Below are positions 54,076 through 62,373 of a stretch of 64,000 nt of DNA, in pieces. Origin of the DNA: Mumia quercus. Lineage in GTDB: Bacteria > Actinomycetota > Actinomycetes > Propionibacteriales > Nocardioidaceae. The position numbers and the translations under genes are program-made. The notes under the pieces are model-generated. The model searched no databases, was not told the origin of the DNA, and was given only the letters and a program-made list of their open reading frames with translations. How positions within the stretch are numbered: position 1 is the first letter of the stretch; every line of letters begins with the position of its first letter. The DNA lies in NCBI RefSeq assembly GCF_025506335.1, contig NZ_JANZYO010000004.1, positions 434,001 to 498,000 on the forward strand, in the 5' to 3' direction.

Positions 54076-54098
54076 CTAAGCGGTCGCTTACCTAGAGT
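54076..54098 (+). promoter_or_regulatory. TetR-type operator and -10 for the acyl-CoA dehydrogenase pair
   Basis: CTAAGCGGTCGCTTAC (54076-54091) is nearly identical to the lipase operator at 37211-37226 read on the other strand. TAGAGT (54093-54098) follows it as a -10 candidate, so a bound repressor would cover the spacer. Confidence 0.6.
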
Positions 54099-54142
54099 GA
54101 GCCCGCAACCGCCCACCACGTCGTACGCATCAGGGAGCGAAC

Positions 54143-55318
54143 ATGAGGCTCGCGCTGTCAGCGGAGGACGCGCAGCTCCAGCAGGAGCTGCGGGAGTTCT
54201 TCACCACCAAGGTCCCTCAGGAGATCCGTGACGCCGTCCGCAACGGCGAGGAGCTCACGAAGGAGCAGATCGTCGCCTCGCAGCAGGCGCTGAACGCCGG
54301 CGGCTACGCCGTCCCGAACTGGCCCGTGGAGTGGGGCGGCAAGGGCTGGACGCCGCTGCAGCGCCACATCTGGCTCGACGAGATGCAGACCGCTGGTGTC
54401 CCCGCGCCGCTGCCGTTCAACGCCGGCATGGTCGGGCCGGTCATCGCGACGTTCGGCTCGCAGGAGCAGAAGGAGCGGTTCCTCCCGGCGACGGCCAACC
54501 TGGACATCTGGTGGTGCCAGGGCTTCTCCGAGCCCGACGCCGGGTCCGACCTTGCGTCCCTGCGCACGACGGCGGTCCGCGACGGTGACGAGTGGGTCGT
54601 CAACGGCCAGAAGACGTGGACGACCCTCGGTCAGCACGCCGACTGGATCTTCTGCCTGGTCCGGACCAACCCGGAGGCGCCGAAGAAGCAGCAGGGCATC
54701 TCGTTCCTGCTCTTCGAGATGTCCACGCCGGGAGTGACCGTCCGCCCGATCAAGCTCATCGACGGCGGGTACGAGGTCAACGAGGTCTTCTTCGACAACG
54801 TCCGCGTGCCTGCCGACCAGCTCGTCGGCGAGGAGAACCGGGGCTGGGACTACGCGAAGTTCCTCCTCGGCAACGAGCGCGACGGCATCGGCGCGACCGG
54901 CAGCACCAAGCTGCGCCTCCAGGTGCTCAAGGAGCACGCGTCGGCGCCGCTGGCCGACGGCACCCGCCCGATCGACGACCCGGCGGTGGCGGCGAGGTTC
55001 GCGTCGCTCGAGAACCAGCTCCTGTCGCTGGAGCTGACGGCGCTGCGGGTTGCCGGAGCCTCGAAGAACGGCAAGCCGGACCCGGTCTCGTCGATTCTCA
55101 AGCTGACCGGCTCGCAGCTGCAGCAGGCGGTCTCCGAGCTCGCCGTCGACGTCGCGGGCGGGGACGTCCTCGCCGCGGGCGCCGGTGACGACTCCGACGT
55201 GCCGATGTGGGCGGGCCACTCGGTGCCGACCTACCTGAACCTCCGCAAGGTGTCGATCTACGGCGGGTCCAACGAGGTCCAGCGCCAGATCATCGCCGGC
55301 ACGATCCTGGGACTGTGA
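54143..55318 (+). CDS. Acyl-CoA dehydrogenase, large subunit of a heteromeric pair
   Basis: A 391-residue FAD enzyme with WCQGFSEPDAGSDLASLRT (FAD and substrate loop), VNGQKTWTT and C-terminal YGGSNEVQRQIIAGTILGL. It resembles the larger partner of alpha2-beta2 acyl-CoA dehydrogenases such as pimeloyl-CoA (PimC) or FadE-type steroid side-chain enzymes. A smaller acyl-CoA dehydrogenase gene follows 9 bp later. The substrate is probably a branched, dicarboxyl or sterol-derived CoA ester (inference). Confidence 0.88.
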   Translation: MRLALSAEDAQLQQELREFFTTKVPQEIRDAVRNGEELTKEQIVASQQALNAGGYAVPNWPVEWGGKGWTPLQRHIWLDEMQTAGVPAPLPFNAGMVGPVIATFGSQEQKERFLPATANLDIWWCQGFSEPDAGSDLASLRTTAVRDGDEWVVNGQKTWTTLGQHADWIFCLVRTNPEAPKKQQGISFLLFEMSTPGVTVRPIKLIDGGYEVNEVFFDNVRVPADQLVGEENRGWDYAKFLLGNERDGIGATGSTKLRLQVLKEHASAPLADGTRPIDDPAVAARFASLENQLLSLELTALRVAGASKNGKPDPVSSILKLTGSQLQQAVSELAVDVAGGDVLAAGAGDDSDVPMWAGHSVPTYLNLRKVSIYGGSNEVQRQIIAGTILGL

Positions 55319-55327
55319 GGGACTGAC

Positions 55328-56446
55328 ATGGATTTCACCTACGACACCGAGCAGGTCGCGCTGCGCGACGCGGTCCGGGGCATCCTCGGCCAGGCCGCCG
55401 GCAACCGCGAGAAGGTCACCGCCAACGAGCCCGGCTGGGACCGTGAGGTCTGGGGCAAGCTCGCCGAGATGGGGCTGCTGGGCCTCCCGTTCGACGAGGC
55501 GTACGACGGCGCGGGCGCGAGCGCGGTCGAGGTCGGGATCGTCGCGCAGGAGATCGGTCGCGTGCTGGCGCCGGAGCCGTTCATCGACGTCGTCGTCGGT
55601 GCCGGGCAGCTGATCGCCGACGCCGGCACGGAGCAGCAGAAGCAGGAGCTCTTGCCGAAGATCGCCGCGGGCGAGCTCGTCGCCGTCGTCGCGCACGCCG
55701 AGCCGCGTGCGCCGCACGGCACCGCTGCGTACGGGGTCACCGCGACGGCGGCCGGGGACGCGTGGACGCTCGACGGCGTCAAGGAGCCCGTACGCCACGG
55801 TGGCGCCGCGGACGTGCTGATCGTGAGCGCCAAGGACGGCGACGCGACGCGGCTGTTCGTCGTCGACGCGAACGCCGCAGGCGTCACGCGCACCACGTAC
55901 GCGACGCCCGACGACTCGTACGCGGCCCGCATCGTGCTGTCCGGCGCTGCGGCGACCCCGCTGGGCGAGGGCGGCGAGGACGCGCTGGCGTCCGCGTTCG
56001 TCCGGCTGCAGACCGCGTACGGCGCCGAGGCGATCGGGGCGATGGAGGTCTCCGTCGAGACCACCGTCGGCTACCTCAAGACACGCAAGCAGTTCGGCGT
56101 GACGCTGTCGAAGTTCCAGGCGCTCACGTTCCGGGCGGCCGACATGTACACCTCGCTCGAGCTCGCCCGCTCGATCTCGATGTGGGCGACGATGTCGCTG
56201 GCCGAGAAGGGGCCTGACGCGCTGGTCGCGTCGCGCCTGCAGGCCGAGCTGGGTCGTACGGGGCGCCACATCAGCCAGGAGTCGATCCAGCTCCACGGTG
56301 GCATCGGCGTGACGGCGGAGTACTCGATCAGCCACTACGCCGCACGGCTGACGGTCCTCGACCGCACGCTCGGCAACCAGGCGTACCACCTCGCCCGCAT
56401 CGCCGACGGCGTCGCCGACCGCGGCATCGTCGAGCTGCTGCGCTGA
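55328..56446 (+). CDS. Acyl-CoA dehydrogenase, small subunit of a heteromeric pair
   Basis: A 372-residue protein with the acyl-CoA dehydrogenase fold but diverged binding motifs: VAHAEPRAPHG replaces the usual SEPDAGSD-type loop, while KTRKQFGVTLSKFQALTFRAADMY and LHGGIGVTAEYSISHY are kept. This is the pattern of small subunits (PimD, FadE27/29-like) that complete the FAD or substrate site of the large partner. It lies 9 bp downstream of the large subunit gene. Confidence 0.86.
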   Translation: MDFTYDTEQVALRDAVRGILGQAAGNREKVTANEPGWDREVWGKLAEMGLLGLPFDEAYDGAGASAVEVGIVAQEIGRVLAPEPFIDVVVGAGQLIADAGTEQQKQELLPKIAAGELVAVVAHAEPRAPHGTAAYGVTATAAGDAWTLDGVKEPVRHGGAADVLIVSAKDGDATRLFVVDANAAGVTRTTYATPDDSYAARIVLSGAAATPLGEGGEDALASAFVRLQTAYGAEAIGAMEVSVETTVGYLKTRKQFGVTLSKFQALTFRAADMYTSLELARSISMWATMSLAEKGPDALVASRLQAELGRTGRHISQESIQLHGGIGVTAEYSISHYAARLTVLDRTLGNQAYHLARIADGVADRGIVELLR

Positions 56447-56459
56447 CGTACGACCACCC

Positions 56460-56526
56460 GGTGAGCCACGTCCGCCACAGGTGAGCCACGACGACCGTCG
56501 CTCACGACCGGCAGACGTGGCTCACC
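56460..56526. repeat. Palindromic intergenic element, class C
   Basis: Perfect 13-bp arms GGTGAGCCACGTC (56460-56472) and complement (56514-56526). Inside, GTGAGC and GCTCAC (56481-56486, 56500-56505) form a second hairpin. The arm GGTGAGCCACG resembles the class A word GGTTTGCCACG. It follows the acyl-CoA dehydrogenase stop and may end transcription. Confidence 0.65.
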
Positions 56527-56540
56527 GCTACTCTGCCGCC

Positions 56541-57026
56541 ATGACGCGACTCCGTACGGCGTGGGCCGCCGCGCCGCTCGCGCTCCTGGTCGGCTGTGGC
56601 TCGGCGGTGGACGAGGGGGCGGCACGGGCCTGCACGATGATCGGCTCGTCCCCGGGCGTCACGGTGACGGTCGAGCCGCCGTTGGCAGCCGAGGCGACCG
56701 CCGTCCGTCTCCACGTCTGCTGGGGCGGGGACTGCGTAGTCGCGGAGTCCTCGCTGCAGCCCGGGCAGGAGGCGGTCGACGAGGGGTGCGACGGCGACGA
56801 CGCCGACGCGGTCTGCAGCGCCCGCGCGACGCCGGACGGCACGATGCGCGGCTTCGTCGCGGTCGAGACGCTCCCGGCCCAGGAGGTCGAGCTGAACGCC
56901 GTCGTCCTCCGGCGCGACGGCACCGAGGCCCACCGCGCCGACACCCGCGTGACGCCGGCGGTCACCTACCCGAACGGCGAGCACTGCGACCCCGGCGGCA
57001 TCCAGACGGCGCTCACGCTCCCCTGA
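56541..57026 (+). CDS. Small lipoprotein of unknown function
   Basis: A 161-residue protein with a short signal peptide and lipobox LLVGC (Cys19), so it is probably anchored to the outer face of the membrane. The mature part has several Cys residues (ACTMIG, HVCWGGDC, EGCDGDD, VCSARA) that may form disulphides, and beta-strand character. No family is recognised. TACTCT (56529-56534) ends 6 nt before the ATG, a leaderless arrangement. It overlaps the edge of the class C palindrome. Confidence 0.72.
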   Translation: MTRLRTAWAAAPLALLVGCGSAVDEGAARACTMIGSSPGVTVTVEPPLAAEATAVRLHVCWGGDCVVAESSLQPGQEAVDEGCDGDDADAVCSARATPDGTMRGFVAVETLPAQEVELNAVVLRRDGTEAHRADTRVTPAVTYPNGEHCDPGGIQTALTLP

Positions 57027-57051
57027 CGCCGCTTCCCCGCGGGCGGGAGCG

Positions 57052-57768
57052 ATGAGTTCCGCCGCCGCGACCGGTCCGCGCTCCATGACGACCTTTCTGC
57101 TCATCCCCGGCGCCGGCGGGCACCCCGGCTACTGGTCCCGGCTCGTGCCTGAGCTCGAGCGCCGAGGCCACACGGCCATCCCCGTCGACATCCCGCAGCA
57201 CGACGAGGCGACGGGCATCGAGGACCACGTCGAAGTCGTGCTGCAGGCAGCGAAGGCACCCGGTACACCCGCCGAACCGCCGGTCGTCGTCGCGCAGTCC
57301 ATGGGCGCGTTCATCGGCCCGCTCGTGTGCGCACGCATCCCCGTGGCCCAGCTGGTCCTGCTCAACCCGATGATCCCGTCGCCAGGTGAGACTCCCGGCC
57401 AGTGGTGGGGAGCGACCGGCAGCTCCGCGGCGCGGCGCGAGGCCGGGTGGGAGGGGTTCGACGTGCAGCGCGACTTCTTCCACGACGTCCCCGACGACCT
57501 GACCGCGATGCTCCTCGAGGGCGAGGACCGAGAGCCGTCGGACCGCTCGTTCGCCGAGCCCTGGCCGGCGGAGCGCTGGCCGGACGTGCCGACGGTGGTG
57601 CTCGCCGGGACCGACGACCGGATCTTCCCGATCGCGTTCCAGCGTCGCGTCGCGCAGGAGCGACTCGGCCTCACGCCGTACGAGATGCCGGGTGGTCACC
57701 TGGTGGCGCTGAGCCGTCCGGTCGAGCTCGCCGACCAGCTGGAGGCGCTCGCCTCCGGACCCGCCTGA
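57052..57768 (+). CDS. Alpha/beta-hydrolase
   Basis: A 238-residue hydrolase with LLIPGAGGHPGYW (oxyanion loop), nucleophile S83 in AQSMGA, a late Asp (GTDDRIFP) and catalytic His (PGGHLVAL). It resembles small esterases and signalling hydrolases of the salicylate-esterase type; the substrate is unknown. ATG 57052 is preceded by GGGAG; an internal ATG at 57085 is an alternative that starts closer to the fold. Confidence 0.82.
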   Translation: MSSAAATGPRSMTTFLLIPGAGGHPGYWSRLVPELERRGHTAIPVDIPQHDEATGIEDHVEVVLQAAKAPGTPAEPPVVVAQSMGAFIGPLVCARIPVAQLVLLNPMIPSPGETPGQWWGATGSSAARREAGWEGFDVQRDFFHDVPDDLTAMLLEGEDREPSDRSFAEPWPAERWPDVPTVVLAGTDDRIFPIAFQRRVAQERLGLTPYEMPGGHLVALSRPVELADQLEALASGPA

Positions 57769-57795
57769 GGCCCACGCGGAAAGTTTCGTCCGCGC

Positions 57796-57826
57796 TGTCG
57801 AAAAGCGCAGCGCTCGTTCGGCGTAC
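57796..57826 (+). promoter_or_regulatory. ECF42-type promoter of YCII module 1
   Basis: TGTCGA (57796-57801), a 17-bp spacer and CGGCGTAC (57819-57826) precede the YCII gene. The downstream GGTGAGAG is shared with module 2 at 61299-61306. TGTCGA as the -35 element of ECF42 sigma targets is from memory. Confidence 0.6.
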
Positions 57827-57884
57827 GGGTGAGAGACGTTTCGACACTAGGGTCGGGACGTCGACACCGAACAGGGAGAACGAC

Positions 57885-58319
57885 ATGCGAGTCATGGTCT
57901 TGATGCAGTCCACGCCGGAGTGGGAGACGCTGGGTCAGATGCCCACCACCGAGATGCTCGCGGCGATGGGCACGTACAACGAAGAGCTCGTCAAGGCGGG
58001 CATCATGCTCGACGGCGACGGGCTGAAGAACAGCAACGAGGGCGCTCGGATCGTGTTCGGCGGCGGTGAGCCTCGCGTCGTCGACGGGCCGTTCACCGAG
58101 AGCAAGGAGCTGCTCGCCGGCTACTGGATCTGGGAGGTCAAGTCCTTCGAGGAGGCCGTCGAGTGGGCGAAGCGGATCCCGCACGACCCCAGCGAGCCCG
58201 GTCAGGTCGAGCTGCGGCCGATCTTCGAGGCGGAGGACTTCGGCGCGGAGTACACGCCCGAGGTGAAGGAGCAGGAGGACCGGATCCGCGAGCAGCTCCA
58301 GCAGCAGCGCGGGTCCTGA
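57885..58319 (+). CDS. YCII/DGPF-domain protein, ECF42 partner 1
   Basis: A 144-residue protein of the YCII-related (DGPF) family: MRVMVLMQ at the start, VVDGPFTESKELLAGYWIWEVKSFEEAVEWAKRIP, and a charged C-terminal tail. DGPF proteins are the constant partners of ECF42 sigma factors; their biochemical role is unknown. The ATG follows AGGGAGAACGAC. The gene has an ECF42-like promoter and is followed 23 bp later by its sigma gene. Confidence 0.9.
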   Translation: MRVMVLMQSTPEWETLGQMPTTEMLAAMGTYNEELVKAGIMLDGDGLKNSNEGARIVFGGGEPRVVDGPFTESKELLAGYWIWEVKSFEEAVEWAKRIPHDPSEPGQVELRPIFEAEDFGAEYTPEVKEQEDRIREQLQQQRGS

Positions 58320-58342
58320 GCCACCGCCGACTGGAGACGCGG

Positions 58343-59623
58343 ATGCCCGGCGACGTCGGTCGCACGATCGACGCGATCTGGAGGATGGAGTCGGCGCGCG
58401 TGGTCGCCGGGCTCGTCCGCGTCGTCCACGACGTCGGGTACGCCGAGGACCTCGCTCAGGACGCGCTGGTCGTCGCGCTCGAGAAGTGGCCGCGCGACGG
58501 CGTCCCCGACAACCCCGGCGCCTGGCTGACGAAGGTCGCCCGCAACCTCGCCGTCGACAAGGTGCGGCGCGAGAAGCGAGGGCGGGAGAAGTACGCGGTC
58601 CTCGCACCGGAGCTCGAGGCACAGCGCCGCGCCGCCACGCCGGACCCGGAGGCCGTCGTCGAGGACCCCGTCGGTGACGACGTGCTCCGGCTCCTGTTCG
58701 TCGCCTGCCACCCGGTGCTCACGCGTGACGCGCAGGTCGCGTTGACCCTGCGGATGCTCGGCGGGTTGTCGACCGACGAGATCGCGCGCGCCTTCCTGGC
58801 GTCGTCGGCGACCGTCGGTCAGCGGATCTCCCGGGCGAAGCGCACGCTCTCCGAGGCGCAGGTCCCGTTCGAGGTGCCGCCGGCCGACGAGCTCCCCGCA
58901 CGTCTCGCCGCGGTGCTCGAGGTCGTCTACCTGATCTTCAACGAGGGCTACTCCGCCAGCTCGGGCGACCGGCTCATCCGCGACGACCTGTGCGGAGAGG
59001 CGATGCGGCTGGGGCGGGTCCTCGCCGCGCTCCTGCCGCGCGAGCCCGAGCCGTACGGGCTGGTCGCGCTGATGGAGATCCAGGCGTCGCGCTTCGCGGC
59101 GCGGACCGACCGTCACGGCGCGCCGGTCCTCCTCGACGACCAGGACCGCTCGCGCTGGGACCGCACCCTGATCCGCCACGGGCTCGGGGCGCTCAACCGC
59201 GCGGTGGCGCTGCGACGTCCCCTCGGTCCGTACACGCTGCAGGCCGCCATCGCGGCCTGCCACGCCCGTGCCACGACGCCGCAGGAGACCGACTGGGAGC
59301 GGATCGTCGCCCTGTACGACGCCCTGGCCGCGCTCAACCCCTCGCCCGTGGTCGAGCTCAACCGTGCCGTCGCCGTCAGCCGGGCGTACGGGGCTGCCGA
59401 GGGCCTGACGGTCCTCGAGCCGCTGCGCCGCGACCCGCGCCTGGCGTCGTACCACCTCCTGCCGAGCGTGCGGGCGGACCTGCTGGTGCGCCTGGGGCGC
59501 GACGCCGAGGCGGCTGCGGAGTTCGAGGCCGCGGCAGCGCTGGCCGGCAACGCGCACGACCGGCGGGCGCTGCTCGAGCTCGCGGCCGCCGCGCAGGAGC
59601 GGGCCGGCGTGCCACGGCGGTGA
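58343..59623 (+). CDS. ECF42-group RNA polymerase sigma factor, copy 1
   Basis: A 426-residue ECF sigma factor. Region 2 (GYAEDLAQDALVVALEKWP ... PGAWLTKVARNLAVDKVRRE) and region 4 (LGGLSTDEIARAFLASSATVGQRISRAKRTL) are followed by a long C-terminal extension with TPR-like repeats (YSASSGDRLIRDDLCGEAMRL, PSPVVELNRAVAVSRAYG), the mark of ECF42. The extension is thought to be needed for activity. It is cotranscribed with YCII protein 1 and convergent with the second module. Confidence 0.92.
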   Translation: MPGDVGRTIDAIWRMESARVVAGLVRVVHDVGYAEDLAQDALVVALEKWPRDGVPDNPGAWLTKVARNLAVDKVRREKRGREKYAVLAPELEAQRRAATPDPEAVVEDPVGDDVLRLLFVACHPVLTRDAQVALTLRMLGGLSTDEIARAFLASSATVGQRISRAKRTLSEAQVPFEVPPADELPARLAAVLEVVYLIFNEGYSASSGDRLIRDDLCGEAMRLGRVLAALLPREPEPYGLVALMEIQASRFAARTDRHGAPVLLDDQDRSRWDRTLIRHGLGALNRAVALRRPLGPYTLQAAIAACHARATTPQETDWERIVALYDALAALNPSPVVELNRAVAVSRAYGAAEGLTVLEPLRRDPRLASYHLLPSVRADLLVRLGRDAEAAAEFEAAAALAGNAHDRRALLELAAAAQERAGVPRR

Positions 59624-59641
59624 GCGTCGGGCGCGGCGCCG

Positions 59642-60895
59642 TCAGGCAGGGAGGTCGCGGATCTTGGCTGCGAGCACGGCGCGGTCCGACGCGTTCTCGG
59701 TGAGCGAGGCGGCACGTTCGAGCTCGGCGCGCGCTTCCTCGTACCGTCCGGCAGTCGCCAGCAGCTCGCCACGGACGCTCGGCAGGAGGTGGTACGACGC
59801 CAGGCGCGCGTCGGCGCACAACGGCTCGAGCACGCGGAGCCCTGCCTCGGCCCCGTACGCGTGGCTGACCGCGACGGCACGGTTGACCTCGACGACGGGC
59901 GAGGGCGCGACGGCCGCCAGCTCGGCGTACAGGCGGGCCATCCCCTCCCAGTCTGTCTCCTCCGGCGTCATGGCACGGGCGTGGCAGGCGGCGATGGCGG
60001 CCTGCAGCGTGAAGACGCCGCCGCCGAGGCGCTGGGCGCGCTCCAGTGCCTCGAGTCCGCGCCGGATCAGCAGCCGGTCCCACCGGCGGCGGTCCTGGGC
60101 GAGCAGCAGCACGGGGTTGCCGTCGGCGTCGGTACGGGCACGCTGGCGAGACGCCTGGATCTCCATCAGCGCGACCAGGCCGTGGACCTCGGCCTCGTCG
60201 GGGGCGAGGGTCGCGAGCATCCGGCCGAGCCGCAGCGCCTCCTCGAGGAGTGCCGGCCGCATCCAGTCGTCGCCGGCGGTCGCCGCGTACCCCTCGTTGA
60301 AGATCAGGTAGACGACCTCGAGCACCGACGCGAGCCGGTCGGCGCGCTGCGCGGCGTCGGGGACCTCGAACGGCACGCCCGACTCCGACAGCGTCCGCTT
60401 GGCGCGCGAGACCCGCTGGCCGATCGTCGCGTCGGCGACGAGGAACGCGCGGGCGATCTCGTGCGTCGTGAGTCCGCCGAGCAGGCGGAGCGTGAGGGCG
60501 ACCCGGGCGTCCGGGCCGAGGACCGGGTGGCAGCACACGAAGACGAGACGCAGCAGGCTGTCCTCGATCGGGGCGTCCACGAGGTCGTCCAGGTCCGCGG
60601 CGGCGGCTTCCCGGCTCGCGCTGAGCTGCGCGACCTCGGCGAGCGCCGAGCGCCGTGTGATCTCTCGTCGTACGTGGTCGATCGCGCGGCGGCGGACGAC
60701 CGTCATGAGCCAGGCCCCAGGACGCCGCGGAACCCCGGACAGCGGCCACTGCTCGAGGGCGGCGACGAGTGCGTCCTGGGCGAGGTCCTCGGCGACGCCG
60801 AGGTCGTGGGTGATCCGGGCGGCGGACGCGACGAGCTTGGCCGCCTCCAGCCTCCAGACCGCCTCGACCTCGGCGACCTCCGGGCTCGGACTCAG
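59642..60895 (-). CDS. ECF42-group RNA polymerase sigma factor, copy 2, probable CTG start
   Basis: A 417-residue paralogue of the sigma factor at 58343. The first ATG in frame (60706) would remove most of region 2, yet the frame upstream encodes a perfect region 2 (VWRLEAAKLVASAARITHD, VAEDLAQDALVAALEQWP, PGAWLMTVVRRRAIDHVRRE) collinear with copy 1. No ATG, GTG or TTG occurs in frame between the upstream TGA and 60706. CTG at 60895-60893 overlaps the YCII stop as CTGA and is the likely start. Region 4 and the TPR-like extension are complete. Confidence 0.85.
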   Translation of the reverse strand: MSPSPEVAEVEAVWRLEAAKLVASAARITHDLGVAEDLAQDALVAALEQWPLSGVPRRPGAWLMTVVRRRAIDHVRREITRRSALAEVAQLSASREAAAADLDDLVDAPIEDSLLRLVFVCCHPVLGPDARVALTLRLLGGLTTHEIARAFLVADATIGQRVSRAKRTLSESGVPFEVPDAAQRADRLASVLEVVYLIFNEGYAATAGDDWMRPALLEEALRLGRMLATLAPDEAEVHGLVALMEIQASRQRARTDADGNPVLLLAQDRRRWDRLLIRRGLEALERAQRLGGGVFTLQAAIAACHARAMTPEETDWEGMARLYAELAAVAPSPVVEVNRAVAVSHAYGAEAGLRVLEPLCADARLASYHLLPSVRGELLATAGRYEEARAELERAASLTENASDRAVLAAKIRDLPA

Positions 60896-61257
60896 GGGGT
60901 GTCACCGCCGTCGTCGGCGATCTGGCGGATCTCGACGCTGATGTCGCCGCCGGCGGCGTCGGCGAACTTGCGCGCCCAGCCCTTGGCTTCCTCCATCGAG
61001 CGAGCCTGGATGAGGGCGAACCCGCCGACGATCTCCTTCGCCTCCGCGAACGGGCCGTCGGTGACGGTGACCTCACCCGCGCGCGAGACCACGCGTGCGG
61101 CGAAGCGGGTGGGCAGCAGGCCCTCGGCCTGGAGGAGGGCTCCGGCTTGCGCCGCCTCCGCCATGAACGCGCCCATCCGCTCGAAGACCTCCGGTGCCGG
61201 CGGGATGCCGGCCTCGAACGTCGCGGCGTCGGTCTTGCTGGTCATCAGGTATCGCAC
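60892..61257 (-). CDS. YCII/DGPF-domain protein, ECF42 partner 2
   Basis: A 121-residue YCII-family protein (RYLMTSKTDAATFEAG, VTDGPFAEAKEIVGGFALIQARSMEEAKGWARKFA), shorter than partner 1 at the C-terminus. GTG 61257 follows AGGAGGCACAC. Its stop overlaps the predicted CTG start of the sigma gene, so the two are translationally coupled. An ECF42-like promoter lies upstream on the minus strand. Confidence 0.88.
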   Translation of the reverse strand: MRYLMTSKTDAATFEAGIPPAPEVFERMGAFMAEAAQAGALLQAEGLLPTRFAARVVSRAGEVTVTDGPFAEAKEIVGGFALIQARSMEEAKGWARKFADAAGGDISVEIRQIADDGGDTP

Positions 61258-61306
61258 GTGTGCCTCCTGTGTCGGGACCGGGCTCGATCGCCCGATGCTC
61301 TCACCT

Positions 61307-61337
61307 GTACGTCGGGCGAGGAGGCCGGTTTTCGACA
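61307..61337 (-). promoter_or_regulatory. ECF42-type promoter of YCII module 2
   Basis: On the minus strand TGTCGA (61337-61332), a 17-bp spacer and CGACGTAC (61314-61307) precede the YCII gene. The spacing equals that of module 1, and TGTCGAAAA and GGTGAGAG flank both. Confidence 0.6.
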
Positions 61338-61381
61338 CGAGGTGGCGACGATCGTGGGACGCCGCCTCTACGGTGGTCGGC

Positions 61382-61852
61382 GTGGACGATCTCGAGATCA
61401 TGCCGGTGGAGGTGGCCGACGAGGACGCAGCGCGAGAGGTGCTCACCGTGCAGCGGGCCGCGTACGCGATCGAGGCCGAGCTCATCGGCTTCCCCGACCT
61501 GCCGATGCTCCACGAGACGCTCGACGAGCTGCGGGCGAGCAAGGAGTCGTTCCTCGGCGCGTACGCGGGCGGGCGGCTGGTCGGGGTCGTGTCGTGGGAC
61601 GTGCTCGAGGACGGCACCGTCGACGTGTTCCGTCTCGTGGTCGACCCCGCTGCACACCGCCGCGGTGTCGCCTCGCTGCTGCTCGAGTCGTTGGCGGCGT
61701 GGGAGCCGACGACCCGCACGATCGTCTCGACGGGGAGCGCGAACGCGCCGGCGCTCGCGCTGTACGCCCGTCACGGGTTCGTCCGGGTCGCAGAGCGCGA
61801 GGTGGCGCCGGGAGTCCGACTGACCGACCTGGAGCGCCGCGAGGTATTTTGA
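61382..61852 (+). CDS. GNAT family N-acetyltransferase
   Basis: A 156-residue acetyltransferase. The acetyl-CoA loop is VDPAAHRRGVASLLL, preceded by the VDVFRLVV strand and followed by ANAPALALYARHGFVRV. The acceptor is unknown. GTG 61382 is preceded by TACGGT with 7 nt between, suggesting leaderless translation; an internal ATG six codons later is an alternative. It is divergent from YCII module 2. Confidence 0.86.
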   Translation: MDDLEIMPVEVADEDAAREVLTVQRAAYAIEAELIGFPDLPMLHETLDELRASKESFLGAYAGGRLVGVVSWDVLEDGTVDVFRLVVDPAAHRRGVASLLLESLAAWEPTTRTIVSTGSANAPALALYARHGFVRVAEREVAPGVRLTDLERREVF

Positions 61853-61855
61853 GGC

Positions 61856-62371
61856 ATGACCACCAAGGAGATCGACTTCGACGGCGGGATCCTCGTCGGC
61901 CACGACGGATCCGACTTCTCCGACCAGGCGGTGCGCTGGGCCCTCGAGTACGGCAAGCTCACGGGCCAGCCCGTGACCGTGGTCCGCGCGTGGGTCCTCA
62001 CGACGGCCCCGCGCCCGAAGACGTGGGAGCCCGGCTACATGCCGCCCCTCGAGGACTTCGCGGCGGCCGTGGTCGAGCGCCTCGAGGAGGACATCGCTCC
62101 GCTCCTCGCCGACTTCTCCGGTGTGGAGGTGCGCACGTGCGCCGTCCACGGCAAGCCTGCGCCGCGCCTCATCGAGGCCTCCGAGAAGGCGTCGACCGTG
62201 GTGGTGGGTCGTCGCGGTCTCGGCGGGTTCAAGGGCCTGGTGCTCGGCTCGGTCAGCGAGCAGGTCGTCCGGCACGCGAAGGCGACCGTCATCGTGGTCA
62301 ACCCCGAGGGTGAGGACGAGACCCCGGACGCCCGCAACGTCTTGGACTCGAGCCTGTCCGACGACGCCTGA
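61856..62371 (+). CDS. Universal stress protein (UspA family)
   Basis: A 171-residue single-domain Usp with ILVGHDGSDFSDQAVRWAL at the start and the ATP-binding motif GRRGLGGFKGLVLGSVSEQVV (G-x2-G-x9-G-S type). A short acidic C-terminal tail follows. Usp proteins of this type bind ATP and aid survival under stress. TATTTT (61845-61850) lies 5 nt before the ATG, only 3 bp after the GNAT stop. Confidence 0.9.
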   Translation: MTTKEIDFDGGILVGHDGSDFSDQAVRWALEYGKLTGQPVTVVRAWVLTTAPRPKTWEPGYMPPLEDFAAAVVERLEEDIAPLLADFSGVEVRTCAVHGKPAPRLIEASEKASTVVVGRRGLGGFKGLVLGSVSEQVVRHAKATVIVVNPEGEDETPDARNVLDSSLSDDA

Positions 62372-62373
62372 GC

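Noticed and set aside
59642-60706. Sigma copy 2 starting at ATG 60706
   Set aside because: This would remove most of sigma region 2, although the frame upstream encodes it intact and collinear with the paralogue.
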